NCBI RefSeq assembly: GCF_002051585.1
Contig: NZ_MZGX01000002.1
Coordinates: 186,001-250,000 of the forward strand
From: Ruminiclostridium hungatei
GTDB lineage: Bacteria > Bacillota > Clostridia > Acetivibrionales > DSM-1351
DNA: 64,000 bases
Direction: 5' to 3'
Shown here: piece by piece, positions 16,622 to 24,739 of the stretch
Layout of the letters: every line of letters starts with the position of its first letter
Position numbering within the stretch: the stretch's first letter is position 1
Notes under the pieces: generated by a model
The model's input: the letters and a program-made list of their open reading frames with translations, nothing else
What the model was told of the DNA's origin: nothing
Databases searched by the model: none
Position numbers and translations under genes: made by a program

Positions 16622-17701
16622 TTAGAGTAAACCTGCTGACTTTTTGATTTTCAGCATCCAAAACGTGGACTCGAGTTCCCTGGAGATATTTACCTTACGG
16701 TTTTCGCCAAGTCCCATGTGTGCTGCACTTACCCAGTAGCCTTCTTTTTCTGGAAGATATGGCTTAGGGAAGGCATATGTACCTCTTTCTGTTCGGAATG
16801 TCTCAAGGTGTTTAATAGCATCAATAAACCAGGGATAATCAGCAGCATAGGGAAAACGAGCTATTAACTCCATGCGCTGTATCAATAAAGCACCTCCGGC
16901 AAAAGCTCCCTCATCTATTCCAAAGTATCCCGGAAGTCTAGCATCCCAGCCCATGGAATAGCATTTCCTATTAGCTGAGACCAAAACGCCGTACTTATGA
17001 ACAACAACATTATGATAGTCAGGAGTGAGGATATAGCCAACAACATCTTTAATCTTAGCCACCGTATCCTTATCACCCTGGTTTATCAATGCAGATAAGC
17101 CATATAAATCATAAATCAAAGGAAATCTGTAGTTTCCATTTTCATAGAGTTCAGGCTTAATAATAGGGGATTTGGAAAATGACTTTGGAACACCTTGATA
17201 TTTGCTTGCATCGTCATATATGTTGTACTCATGCTTACTTGTAAATTCATGCAATACTTCAAGTCGGTTCGTCAAGAATGTCCTTATAGAATTATCAGTA
17301 TAACCTGCCATTCCCAGAAATGAGGCAACAATTGCGAAACTAAATACTCCCCACACTTCCCTCGTATTAATATTTTCAGTCAACCAGGTTCTATAAGGCA
17401 ACGTTGCCTCATCTAACTCAGGTATTCCTGCATGTATCCCAAGCTGAACCAACTTACTCATCGCATTCTCATAAAAGTGATTATAGCTACCATGAAGTGT
17501 CATATGGCTGACTCCATTCATGGGTTTTAGATAATTAAGCCAGGTGATAACCTCTTGACTCTCAGCTACTGCTCTTTCCATCATCTTAATGTCAATGCCG
17601 GTATTTGATTCCATTAACTCTGTGGAAGTACGATATCGGATTGTGGGACCTCCATTTTCAAACAGCCATTGTTTTATTTCCTGTGTATTCAATACATTCA
17701 C
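16622..17701 (-). CDS. Hypothetical protein, possible alpha/alpha-barrel fold (359 aa)
   Basis: A soluble protein beginning MNVLNTQEIKQWLFENGGPTIRYR, with regularly spaced helical segments and a terminal block YWVSAAHMGLGENRKVNISR...STFWMLK. The repeated Trp/Tyr/Gly-rich helices recall prenyltransferase- or squalene-cyclase-like toroids, a family often left as hypothetical in Firmicutes; that fold idea is inference. The start is well supported by GAGGAGTGA. Complete length, no signal peptide. It lies just left of yyaL copy D. Confidence 0.6.
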   Translation of the reverse strand: MNVLNTQEIKQWLFENGGPTIRYRTSTELMESNTGIDIKMMERAVAESQEVITWLNYLKPMNGVSHMTLHGSYNHFYENAMSKLVQLGIHAGIPELDEATLPYRTWLTENINTREVWGVFSFAIVASFLGMAGYTDNSIRTFLTNRLEVLHEFTSKHEYNIYDDASKYQGVPKSFSKSPIIKPELYENGNYRFPLIYDLYGLSALINQGDKDTVAKIKDVVGYILTPDYHNVVVHKYGVLVSANRKCYSMGWDARLPGYFGIDEGAFAGGALLIQRMELIARFPYAADYPWFIDAIKHLETFRTERGTYAFPKPYLPEKEGYWVSAAHMGLGENRKVNISRELESTFWMLKIKKSAGLL

Positions 17702-17741
17702 TCCTCATTCAAACATAGCCGTATTATATCATATAGATAAG

Positions 17742-17822
17742 GGCACCGGCCCACGGGGCTGTGGGCGTGTTGCAGGAGGCAGAGGATTTTTCATTAATCA
17801 GTCTATCAGCTTTTTTTGCTTG
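17742..17822 (-). pseudogene. yyaL 5' fragment, copy D (shortest, frameshifted)
   Basis: Reads AKKADRLINEKS as in copies A-C, then loses one base and continues in another frame. The nucleotide sequence TGCAACACGCCCACAGCCC closely matches copy C. Homology ends at about codon 24 (NPVG). No start codon is preserved. It is the rightmost copy and bounds the island. Confidence 0.65.
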
Positions 17823-17876
17823 TTAACAGGACTTTAAGTATAATAACCTTAAGGAGATAATACTTTGACTTTAATA

Positions 17877-18227
17877 TTAAACAATATTGATAGAATAAAC
17901 AGGATATTCTTCTACCTTTTCAAAACCCAATTTATCAGCAACTTTTTGGGAAGGCATATTATCAACAGTAGTTTCCCATATTGGCAAGTAGCCTTTTTTT
18001 AGTTGATCAATAATTAAATAATAAGAAATAAGTGTTCCATATCCTTTGTTTCTTTCGCAGTTGTTAAAAGTATAAAGGTCTATAAAATACTGATTTTCAT
18101 GAATAAATCCATTGTTTACACATTGGGAAACTATTTCACCATTCTTCCTCAAAGCCATGCCAAAGACCTCATTGTCTAACTTATCATGTGCATAATAATT
18201 ATTGTACACTTCCGGAACAACAGGCAA
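17877..18227 (-). CDS. GNAT acetyltransferase, probably 5'-truncated
   Basis: 116 residues carrying the acetyl-CoA loop in the form NNCERNKGYGTLISYYLI and a later NMPSQKVADKLGFEKVEEYP, the C-terminal half of a GNAT fold. Most GNATs of this kind have a further 100 or so residues, so the start here (or TTG at 18236) is probably downstream of a deletion junction. The sequence between 18228 and 18259 abuts the stop of the immunity-like gene. The substrate is unknown. Confidence 0.55.
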   Translation of the reverse strand: MPVVPEVYNNYYAHDKLDNEVFGMALRKNGEIVSQCVNNGFIHENQYFIDLYTFNNCERNKGYGTLISYYLIIDQLKKGYLPIWETTVDNMPSQKVADKLGFEKVEEYPVYSINIV

Positions 18228-18259
18228 TATGCTGAACAGTGCAGCCAGGCCGGACGCTT

Positions 18260-18745
18260 TTAAACACTCTTCATTAATTCTATTTGTATTTTTCTTTCTT
18301 TTCGTACTTCCTCTAAATTTTTAGGAAACATTAAATTTATTAAAGTTATTGCATAGTCTGATGCAATCAAGGCATGTCGCTTTACATGAGGCGTAGCGGC
18401 AACCTGTCCCATGACCCTTAAGACTTTTACCTTTATGGGGTCTTTTTCTTCCCGGGCTAGGGTATGTATCTTAAAGGCTACATTTCTTGCCTCCTGGAAC
18501 CTTGCTTTTCCTTCCTGCCATTTCCTGTTGATATCAAAGCATTCATTAATTGCATCACAGGGTCGTATACCGGTTAAATCCAAAATATGCTGTGCCAAGA
18601 GCAGACTATAGCATGAAATAGCTTTATGGCTATGGCTTTTACTATCAAAGGCTGCAATGAGTTCATCCTTCAACTCAGGTATATCGTCAATTTTTCTGAT
18701 TATTCCCACATCGCCCATATAACTGTCTTTTTTGCCGCCCCTCAT
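18260..18745 (-). CDS. Putative immunity protein (Imm5-like)
   Basis: 161 residues, largely helical, containing SKSHSHKAISCYSLLLAQHILD, NECFDINRKWQEGKARFQEARN and QVAATPHVKRHALIASDYAI. This pattern resembles the 'putative immunity protein' family related to Imm5, which partners toxins in polymorphic or contact-dependent systems; recognition is by memory and moderate. The ATG overlaps the stop of the 54-residue gene upstream (ATGA), so the two are translationally coupled. No toxin gene is visible nearby. Confidence 0.5.
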   Translation of the reverse strand: MRGGKKDSYMGDVGIIRKIDDIPELKDELIAAFDSKSHSHKAISCYSLLLAQHILDLTGIRPCDAINECFDINRKWQEGKARFQEARNVAFKIHTLAREEKDPIKVKVLRVMGQVAATPHVKRHALIASDYAITLINLMFPKNLEEVRKERKIQIELMKSV

Positions 18746-18906
18746 AATTCCACCTCTTCATAATTTGGCTTTTCAGCTTCATCTGCAACTTTGCAGCAAT
18801 GTTCAGCAATCTCTTTATAGCCGTGGTACTCTAAAAACTTATAAGCATCTTTTTCTATCTTTTGGGTAAATGTTATATTCTTAATTAAATCTGATAGTAT
18901 ATCCAT
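18742..18906 (-). CDS. Short HD-domain-like N-terminal fragment (54 aa)
   Basis: ATG at 18906 after GGGGTACTGAG encodes MDILSDLIKNITFTQKIEKD, then YKFLEYHGYKEIAEHCCKVADEAE, resembling the start of small HD-domain hydrolases (where the first metal His follows '.A.HC..VA.EA'). The protein ends at residue 54, well before the HD motif. It may be a truncated gene whose stop now couples to the immunity-like ORF. It may also be a genuine short partner. Confidence 0.4.
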   Translation of the reverse strand: MDILSDLIKNITFTQKIEKDAYKFLEYHGYKEIAEHCCKVADEAEKPNYEEVEL

Positions 18907-19139
18907 CTCAGTACCCCGCAAACAAAATTACCTGTTATTTTTATAAATCAGAAAAGCTTTCCTGAAACTGCAGCAGGTCTATCTTCATTCTTTCTGACAT
19001 TATAGCATTAATATCCGGTGGGCCAACCTCAGATAGAGAAATTTTGTTCATATAACATCTTAAAAAAATATTCCTTCTTTGGGTATTTATAGTATAATCT
19101 GAATAACGGTGTAATTTATACGCGGGAGGTGGTCTTTTC
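18907..19139 (+). promoter_or_regulatory. Promoter region of the methyltransferase unit
   Basis: TATAAT at 19093-19098 with a weak -35 lies about 40 bases before a small ORF that overlaps the methyltransferase start. The leftward gene at 18906 must be driven from the same interval. Nothing else is recognisable here. Confidence 0.4.
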
Positions 19140-19238
19140 ATGTCAAACCAATCAGAGCAGCCCCAATGTGAAATAGAAGGTCAACAGGGTTTTTCAAAAA
19201 TAAGTCATGAAAGGCGGCCTTATGATAAATTCAGATGA
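19140..19238 (+). CDS. 32-aa ORF overlapping the methyltransferase start
   Basis: ATG at 19140 six bases after GGGAGGTGG encodes MSNQSEQPQCEIEGQQGF and ends ERRPYDKFR, overlapping the next gene by 17 bases. It may be a leader whose translation opens the methyltransferase ribosome site, or the remnant of a truncated gene. No family was recognised. Confidence 0.35.
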   Translation: MSNQSEQPQCEIEGQQGFSKISHERRPYDKFR

Positions 19239-20034
19239 AAGAGCAAAATCTATTATTGATTATTATAACAATTTTAATGAAAAGGACAGGCTGAAATCAA
19301 CCTATGGTAAACTTGAGTTTTCACATATGACAGAGCTGCTTGCCCGCTATTTTCCACAAACCCCGGCAAAAATATGTGACATTGGAGGTGCAGCCGGCGA
19401 GTATGCCTTCCATTTTGCCAAGCTTGGCTATGACGCACATCTCTTGGATATCGTACCAAAGCATATTGAGCAGGCAAAGGAGCGGGCAATTGCAGAGAAC
19501 GGTGTAAATGCTGACAATTTCATAGTGGGGGATGCTTTAAAGCTGCCTTACTCAGCCAACAGTTTTGATGCCGTATTCCTCAGCGGACCATTATACCATT
19601 TGCCCCAGAAAGCCGAGCGTATTAAAGCCTTAAGTGAAGCCCGGAGAGTTTTGAAACCCGGAGGAATAATTGCTGCATATGCCATTGGCAGGTATGCCAC
19701 CATGTTTTATGGAATCAGTACAGGGTTGATATATGATAAGGATTTTATGGAGAAGCTAAAAAGAGAAGTTCATACCGGCCTGCGATATAAGTATGCTGAA
19801 GGTGTTCTTGATAATGCATATTTTCACTGTTCGGATGAACTGAGGGAAGAAACAGCAGAAGCCGGCCTTGAGTTTATAGCCTGTCATGGGGTGATAGGGC
19901 CGGGGTGGATGGCCCCTGACTTTGATGAGGCATGGAACATAGAAGAACATAGGAATGCAATTTTGGATATTGCCAGAATGTCCGAAAGTATTCCGGATTC
20001 CTGCTCTAAAATATTTATCGTTGCTAAAAAGTGA
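19222..20034 (+). CDS. Class I SAM-dependent methyltransferase
   Basis: About 270 residues with the Rossmann-type motif I ICDIGGAAGEYAFHFA, the acidic end of beta-2 (HLLDIVPKHIEQAKERA), motif IV FDAVFLSGPLYHLP and ARRVLKPGGIIAAYAI. This is the UbiE/methyltransferase-11 style core. The C-terminal part may hold substrate specificity, which cannot be predicted. Start 19222 is preferred over ATG 19207 because AAAGGCGG lies five bases upstream. It is followed by a strong bidirectional terminator. Confidence 0.85.
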   Translation: MINSDERAKSIIDYYNNFNEKDRLKSTYGKLEFSHMTELLARYFPQTPAKICDIGGAAGEYAFHFAKLGYDAHLLDIVPKHIEQAKERAIAENGVNADNFIVGDALKLPYSANSFDAVFLSGPLYHLPQKAERIKALSEARRVLKPGGIIAAYAIGRYATMFYGISTGLIYDKDFMEKLKREVHTGLRYKYAEGVLDNAYFHCSDELREETAEAGLEFIACHGVIGPGWMAPDFDEAWNIEEHRNAILDIARMSESIPDSCSKIFIVAKK

Positions 20035-20053
20035 TTGAAAGTTTAATTTAATA

Positions 20054-20104
20054 GCTTTACCCCGTTTCTGAGATGGATTCTCCATAACAGAGCCGGGGTA
20101 AAGC
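20054..20104. terminator. Bidirectional hairpin between convergent genes
   Basis: GCTTTACCCCG / CGGGGTAAAGC, an 11-bp perfect stem with a 29-base loop, between the methyltransferase and the convergent monooxygenase gene. Confidence 0.6.
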
Positions 20105-20140
20105 CGCTGATAAAAGGCCTTGTTCATTATACTGCTCTTC

Positions 20141-20428
20141 TTATGCAATTATTTCAAAAACCGTGCCCTGCATCTCGCCATCCAGCAATTCTTCCATAGC
20201 GGGGAAAAGAGCTGTGAAATGAGGTGTTTTCATATGGGCATCAAGAACCTCCCGGCTCTCCCATCTCTCCATGAATGCAAAAACGGCAGGATCTCCGGTA
20301 TCCCTTATCAATTCATAGCTTATATTACCTTTTTCCTTTATGGTTTCTGCGACCAGTTGCTTTGCAATACTGATGAACTTTTCCTGGTTATGTCCGGGCA
20401 CCTTGCATCTTGCATATACCGCTATCAT
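20141..20428 (-). CDS. ABM-domain quinol monooxygenase-like protein
   Basis: 95 residues of the antibiotic-biosynthesis-monooxygenase (ferredoxin-like dimer) fold: MIAVYARCKVPGHNQEKF, ISYELIRDTGDPAVFAFMERW and DAHMKTPHFTALFPAME. YgiN-type members interconvert quinol and quinone or act in oxidative stress. It follows the flavoprotein gene by 11 bases in the same operon, so a joint role in quinone or nitro-compound reduction is reasonable. The start has a GGAGATG upstream. Confidence 0.85.
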   Translation of the reverse strand: MIAVYARCKVPGHNQEKFISIAKQLVAETIKEKGNISYELIRDTGDPAVFAFMERWESREVLDAHMKTPHFTALFPAMEELLDGEMQGTVFEIIA

Positions 20429-20439
20429 ATTAACATCTC

Positions 20440-21054
20440 CTATCGTATAAAGTTGGTTGCCGTACGTGCTTCTCTTTCAGGATAAGGATACTGGGAGCCG
20501 GCAGTGGTCTTTAGCATCCACGCCATATTGTTTCCCAGGGTACGCATTGTCTGAAGCCCTTCAAGATCTTTTCTTACATCGTCGGGAGTAGAGCCATGTA
20601 CGGAATTCCAGTATTGTGAGGTCACTACCGGCATCTGATTGATTGTGAAATACTTGTTCAGCCTGTCAAAGGACGCGCTTGCTCCGCCTCTTCTGCAGCT
20701 TACTACAGCCGCTGCAGGTTTATTTGTCAGAAGTGAGCCTGAGGAATAGAATATCCTGTCCAGCAAGGCGCAAAGCGACCCGTTGGGACCTGCATAATAC
20801 ACAGGGGAGCCCACTACAATTCCATCAACTTCTTTTATCCTTTCTATAAATTCATTGTACTGCTCATCCTTAAAAACGCAGCTTCCAAGCTTGTAACAGG
20901 CCTTACAGGCTGTACAGCCCTGCACCGGCTTTTTTCCTATATGAAACATGACCGTTTCAATACCGTTTTTTTCAAGGGCGCCTGCCACCTCCTGCAAGGC
21001 AGTGTAGGTACAGCCCTCTTTGTTGGGACTTCCATTTACCAATAATACCTTCAT
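20440..21054 (-). CDS. Flavodoxin-family NAD(P)H-dependent oxidoreductase
   Basis: 204 residues beginning MKVLLVNGSPNKEGCTYTAL, the FMN phosphate loop, with a Cys-rich stretch GCTACKACYKLGSCV and GIVVGSPVYYAGPNGSLCALLDR. The cysteines resemble those in the iron-sulfur-flavoprotein branch of the NADPH-dependent FMN reductases, though spacing here is C..C..C.....C. It probably reduces quinones or nitroaromatics. It is the first gene of the two-gene unit and is transcribed divergently from the HxlR regulator. Confidence 0.85.
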   Translation of the reverse strand: MKVLLVNGSPNKEGCTYTALQEVAGALEKNGIETVMFHIGKKPVQGCTACKACYKLGSCVFKDEQYNEFIERIKEVDGIVVGSPVYYAGPNGSLCALLDRIFYSSGSLLTNKPAAAVVSCRRGGASASFDRLNKYFTINQMPVVTSQYWNSVHGSTPDDVRKDLEGLQTMRTLGNNMAWMLKTTAGSQYPYPEREARTATNFIR

Positions 21055-21213
21055 AAAATATATTCTCCTTATAGTTTGACAGTTATGGGGTCTTGTGCCA
21101 CCACAAAATTAAGCTTGCTTATTTACAATAGCCTGCTATGCGATTACAATTATTTTAGCAGTAAGGAACATTATTTCAAGTACGCACATATTTGTGCCTT
21201 AAAGGAGCTGCTG

Positions 21214-21579
21214 ATGAATAACGGAAAAACAAGTGAAAAACCTGTATACTGCAATAAATGTGCAGTTACTCATGCTCTGGAAATAATAGGGGGAAAGTGG
21301 AGGCTGCCGATTATATGGGAACTCTCCGCCAGGGAAAGTCTCCGGTACAATGAACTGAAACGTCGGCTGACAGGAATCACAAACATTATGCTGACACGTT
21401 CCCTTCAGGGGCTGGAGGAGCATGGTCTCGTTGACAGGATGGAATTGAGCAGTATACCTCCCCATGTGGAATATTCATTGACAGAACGCTGCAAAGAACT
21501 GCTTCCCGCACTGGATATTATCAACCAATGGGGAGAGGAACAAATGCTGAACCCATGTAATGGCAAGTCTGCAAAATAG
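21214..21579 (+). CDS. HxlR-family transcriptional regulator
   Basis: 121 residues with the winged-helix signature CNKCAVTHALEIIGGKWRLP, YNELKRRLTGITNIMLTRSLQGLEEHGLVDR and VEYSLTERCKELLPAL. The N-terminal Cys residues are the redox-sensing type. The longer frame opens at 21076, but AAAGGAG precedes ATG 21214 and the protein then has the normal start. It is divergent from the flavoprotein/monooxygenase pair, so local regulation is likely, as in YodB/HypR systems. Confidence 0.85.
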   Translation: MNNGKTSEKPVYCNKCAVTHALEIIGGKWRLPIIWELSARESLRYNELKRRLTGITNIMLTRSLQGLEEHGLVDRMELSSIPPHVEYSLTERCKELLPALDIINQWGEEQMLNPCNGKSAK

Positions 21580-21646
21580 TTCAGGGGATTTTTTGATTTC
21601 CTTCCACGGGGCGGAAGCGATATTTACCGGAATTAGTATATGTTTG

Positions 21647-22510
21647 TCAGTTTTCGCTTTTGTAGAGATAATCCATAAGGACTATTGAAAAATATGCACC
21701 GAAAATCAGCGAGGTTGTGAAAAACAGATACCACCATATATTGTAAAAGTATATAATGTGCAGACAGCCTAAAATGTAGGTGATTATATAAAAAAGTGTG
21801 ATGACTATGGCCTTGGCGTATATTTTCCACTTCCTGAAATACATTATCATCAGGCTGATAAAAATCGGGGTCGTATATAAATCTGACACCAGATAAGGGC
21901 TGGAAATGGGATTTTTACCCAGGGACCGGCTGAAATTCTGCCTGCCGGTAAGAATGAATCCCCAGCAAATTGTGATAACCACCAATGTTATCAGTGAAAA
22001 GTATATGTTGAGGTAGTGCAGCAGCTTGCTGGATTTTTTGATGCTTACGGAATAAATTTTTTTCACCAGCCAAAAAAGTGCGGACATTCCCAATGGCGTC
22101 ATCCATGTACGATACCAGTTATGGCTGTATACACCCAGAGCCAGAAATAATTCTTCAATCAGCCCGTAGGCGACCGCAAATATAAATATCCAGTAGGAGC
22201 TCAGGTTGAAAATTGGAACAAGCAGTGCTGTTGCTGATGCTGAGAACTGTGAAAAGAGATTTCCTGTCAGTTCATCATCGTAATAGGAGGAGGGTATTAT
22301 TTTGGGGTAATAGTCATATGCGCTAAAAACAAAAAACAGGGTTATTTCCGCGGCAAGCGTGAGTCCTGTTACAGTCAGATAAAATGCAAGTGTGAACTTG
22401 ACATTTTTTGTTTTACGGAATATGATTATCAATTCAAATATCGTTATAAGTCCAAGCAATGCATACCAAACCGTATTTGTCCAAAAATATTCCACGTGAG
22501 TAATCTCCAA
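21647..22510 (-). CDS. Integral membrane protein of unknown function (287 aa)
   Basis: About eight transmembrane segments starting MEITHVEYFWTNTVWYALLGL. Loops are short except a lumenal or external stretch YYPKIIPSSYYDDELTG after helix 3. Aromatic- and Ile-rich helices, no recognised catalytic motif. It resembles the CBO0543-like uncharacterised membrane proteins of spore formers; that is only an impression. It is a single gene between the HxlR regulator and a divergent FMN-enzyme gene. Confidence 0.65.
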   Translation of the reverse strand: MEITHVEYFWTNTVWYALLGLITIFELIIIFRKTKNVKFTLAFYLTVTGLTLAAEITLFFVFSAYDYYPKIIPSSYYDDELTGNLFSQFSASATALLVPIFNLSSYWIFIFAVAYGLIEELFLALGVYSHNWYRTWMTPLGMSALFWLVKKIYSVSIKKSSKLLHYLNIYFSLITLVVITICWGFILTGRQNFSRSLGKNPISSPYLVSDLYTTPIFISLMIMYFRKWKIYAKAIVITLFYIITYILGCLHIIYFYNIWWYLFFTTSLIFGAYFSIVLMDYLYKSEN

Positions 22511-22716
22511 ACTTTATAATTATGTGGAGGTTATTTTAACCGGATTAACAAAAAAAATTCTAAACGCTTATATAAGACTCTTCACCGTACAAATTTTCTC
22601 CGTCAAATCCGCTTCGTACAGGGAGGAGAGCAAGGTAATAGACATAATAACAATAAAGGAGTAAACTACAACTATAAAAATATTAATGGGAATATGAACC
22701 GGCAGGAGGGAACCCA

Positions 22717-23619
22717 ATGAAACAGGATACATCGCACAAGCATAGGGCAGGAGATTCCAATCAAATAACCCGTGAATACTTTGATTCACTTATGATAGAA
22801 ATGCGGCATTTTGATTCGGTGCTGCCAGCCACGGGATTTGAACTATATGGAGAAAGCTTCTCAACACCTGTTATGACTGCGGCACTGTCACATCTTAATG
22901 GAAGCAGGCCCAACGGTATGGCCGAAATGGCGAAGGGCGCACATGCCGCCAACGCAGTAATGTGGACGGGCATGGGGGAGGAGTCTGAGCTTGAGGCAAT
23001 TACCGCAACCGGAGCCAGGACAATTAAAATAATCAAGCCCCATGCGGATAATAATGTAATATATAAAAAAATTGAGCACGCTGAAAAATGCGGGGTTTTA
23101 GCCGTGGGAATGGATATTGACCATGCATTTGACGGCAGCGGCCAGTATGACAGTGTTATGGGACTTCCCATGTCCGGCAAGACACTTGATGAAATAAAAG
23201 GTTTTGTAAATGCTACGAAGCTGCCTTTTATCATAAAAGGGGTGTTAAGCGGGCAAGACACCTATAAGTGCCTTGAGGCAGGGGTAAAGGGAATTGTTGT
23301 ATCCCATCACCATGGAATAATGGATTATGCGGCGCCGCCTTTGATGCTTCTGCCTGAAATCGTTAAGATAACCGGCAACAGCATACCTGTTTTTGTGGAC
23401 TGTGGTGTTATGAACGGCTATGACGCATTTAAGGCTATGGCTCTGGGTGCTTCGGCAGTTTCGGTGGGACGTGCCCTGATGACTCCTCTGGCTGAGGAAG
23501 GTGCGGAAGGAGTAGAAAAAAAGCTGAAGGCCATTACCCGGGAACTGGCGGGTGTCATGGCACGTACCTGCTCTGCCGATATCGGACATATAGACCCGGC
23601 TTTAATCAGAAGGAGATAG
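22717..23619 (+). CDS. FMN-dependent alpha-hydroxy-acid oxidase-like protein
   Basis: 300 residues forming the TIM barrel of the lactate/glycolate oxidase family: YGESFSTPVMTAALSHLN, LPFIIKGVLSGQDTYKCLEAG, then GIVVSHHHGIMDYAAPP and VGRALMTPLAEEGAEGV. In true oxidases the active-site block is SNHGGRQ; here it is SHHHGIMD, so the substrate-binding Arg is missing and the chemistry may differ. It is also about 60 residues shorter than typical. The start follows AGGAGGG. It is monocistronic, with an inverted-repeat terminator downstream. Confidence 0.8.
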   Translation: MKQDTSHKHRAGDSNQITREYFDSLMIEMRHFDSVLPATGFELYGESFSTPVMTAALSHLNGSRPNGMAEMAKGAHAANAVMWTGMGEESELEAITATGARTIKIIKPHADNNVIYKKIEHAEKCGVLAVGMDIDHAFDGSGQYDSVMGLPMSGKTLDEIKGFVNATKLPFIIKGVLSGQDTYKCLEAGVKGIVVSHHHGIMDYAAPPLMLLPEIVKITGNSIPVFVDCGVMNGYDAFKAMALGASAVSVGRALMTPLAEEGAEGVEKKLKAITRELAGVMARTCSADIGHIDPALIRRR

Positions 23620-23640
23620 AAAAATACGCAGGAAGCTGCA

Positions 23641-23688
23641 TACCCGGCATTTTGGCTCATATATCCAAAGCCTTTACAATGCCGGGTA
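23641..23688 (+). terminator. Inverted repeat downstream of the FMN enzyme
   Basis: Perfect arms TACCCGGCATT / AATGCCGGGTA. The T-run is poor on the plus strand, so termination is likely but not certain. Confidence 0.5.
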
Positions 23689-23869
23689 AAAAGTGTTATA
23701 TTAAACTGAATGGGTAGTATTCCAAAAGTCAAATACAGTCATTTCCCAATGATTGATTGACATGAAACTACATCAGGAGAATTTTATTTTATTTTTGAAA
23801 GGCGGCTCATATCCAATATGGAATGGGACCGGAAGAGTTTCACCCCTCAGCTTTTGGGAGGTGATATTT

Positions 23870-24739
23870 ATGAAAATTGGATTTATAGGGGCAGGAAAAG
23901 TAGGATTTTCCCTGGGTAAATACTTCTGTGAGCACAATATGGAAGTATCGGGGTATTACAGTAAAAATCCGCATTCTGCGTTGATGGCGGCGGAATTTAC
24001 AGGCACAAACGTTTTTAATGACGTTGACGGCATTGTAGAGGCAAGTGATACTCTTTTTCTCACTGTTCCAGATGGAGCAATCGGAGAAGTATGGGATTAC
24101 ATTGGAAGTCTGCCTATCAGAAATAAAATAATATGTCACTGTAGTGGTTCTTTATCATCATTAATATTTTCAAATATTGATAATCATGATGCATTTGGTT
24201 ATTCTATCCATCCGGTTTTAGGAATCAGCGACAAGTTTAATTCTTACAAACAACTAAATAGTGCATTTTTTACCCTGGAGGGCACTCCTGAGAAGCTGGG
24301 CGAAATGGAAACCCTCATAAGACAGTTGGGCAACCCGTTACAGGTCATTTCACCTGAAAATAAAGGGGCCTATCATAGTGCTGCCGTGTTTGCGGGAAAT
24401 TTCATGCTTGCGCTGCTGCAAACGGGAATTGATTTGCTTAAAAGCTGCGGCTTTAATGAAGAAAGTGCCAGCCTTGCCTTGAAGCCTTTAATGGAAGGCA
24501 CAATGCGAAATGTTGCCGGGCAGGGGAGGGTACAAGCCTTGACAGGCCCTGTTGAGCGCTGCGATATAGAAACGGTGGAGCGCAATATGGCCTGCCTGAG
24601 TGAAAAGGACAGGCAGCTATATGTGCTGCTTTCGCAAAAATTGCTGGTTATGGCAAAAGAAAAGAGGCCGGAGAACAATTATTCCGGATTGGAGAGGACG
24701 TTGGAAGAAGCCTATGAAAAATACAGTCGTCACATTTAA
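23870..24739 (+). CDS. panG: Ketopantoate reductase, PanG type (Rossmann + DUF2520)
   Basis: 289 residues: an N-terminal NAD(P)-binding domain [20 protein letters not shown] with [17 protein letters not shown] and CHCSGSLSS, then a DUF2520 helical domain ([16 protein letters not shown]). No classical panE is present in the operon. DUF2520 proteins in this position were shown in Francisella, and in orthologues from other bacteria, to be the alternative ketopantoate reductase PanG. Function here is inferred from that and from linkage to panBCD. Start 23870 follows GGGAGGTGAT. The 3' end overlaps panB by 26 bases. Confidence 0.8.
   Translation: MKIGFIGAGKVGFSLGKYFCEHNMEVSGYYSKNPHSALMAAEFTGTNVFNDVDGIVEASDTLFLTVPDGAIGEVWDYIGSLPIRNKIICHCSGSLSSLIFSNIDNHDAFGYSIHPVLGISDKFNSYKQLNSAFFTLEGTPEKLGEMETLIRQLGNPLQVISPENKGAYHSAAVFAGNFMLALLQTGIDLLKSCGFNEESASLALKPLMEGTMRNVAGQGRVQALTGPVERCDIETVERNMACLSEKDRQLYVLLSQKLLVMAKEKRPENNYSGLERTLEEAYEKYSRHI

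Noticed and set aside
8485-17822. CRISPR-like or tandem repeat interpretation of the recurring segments
   Set aside because: The four copies are 80-162 bp, diverged, coding for the same yyaL N-terminus and kilobases apart, unlike CRISPR repeats.
18941-19141. 66-codon minus-strand ORF before the HD-like stub
   Set aside because: Starts inside the ribosome site of a plus-strand ORF and lacks expression signals or similarity.
22761-23261. 166-codon minus-strand ORF
   Set aside because: Antisense to the FMN-enzyme gene, whose barrel motifs are clear.
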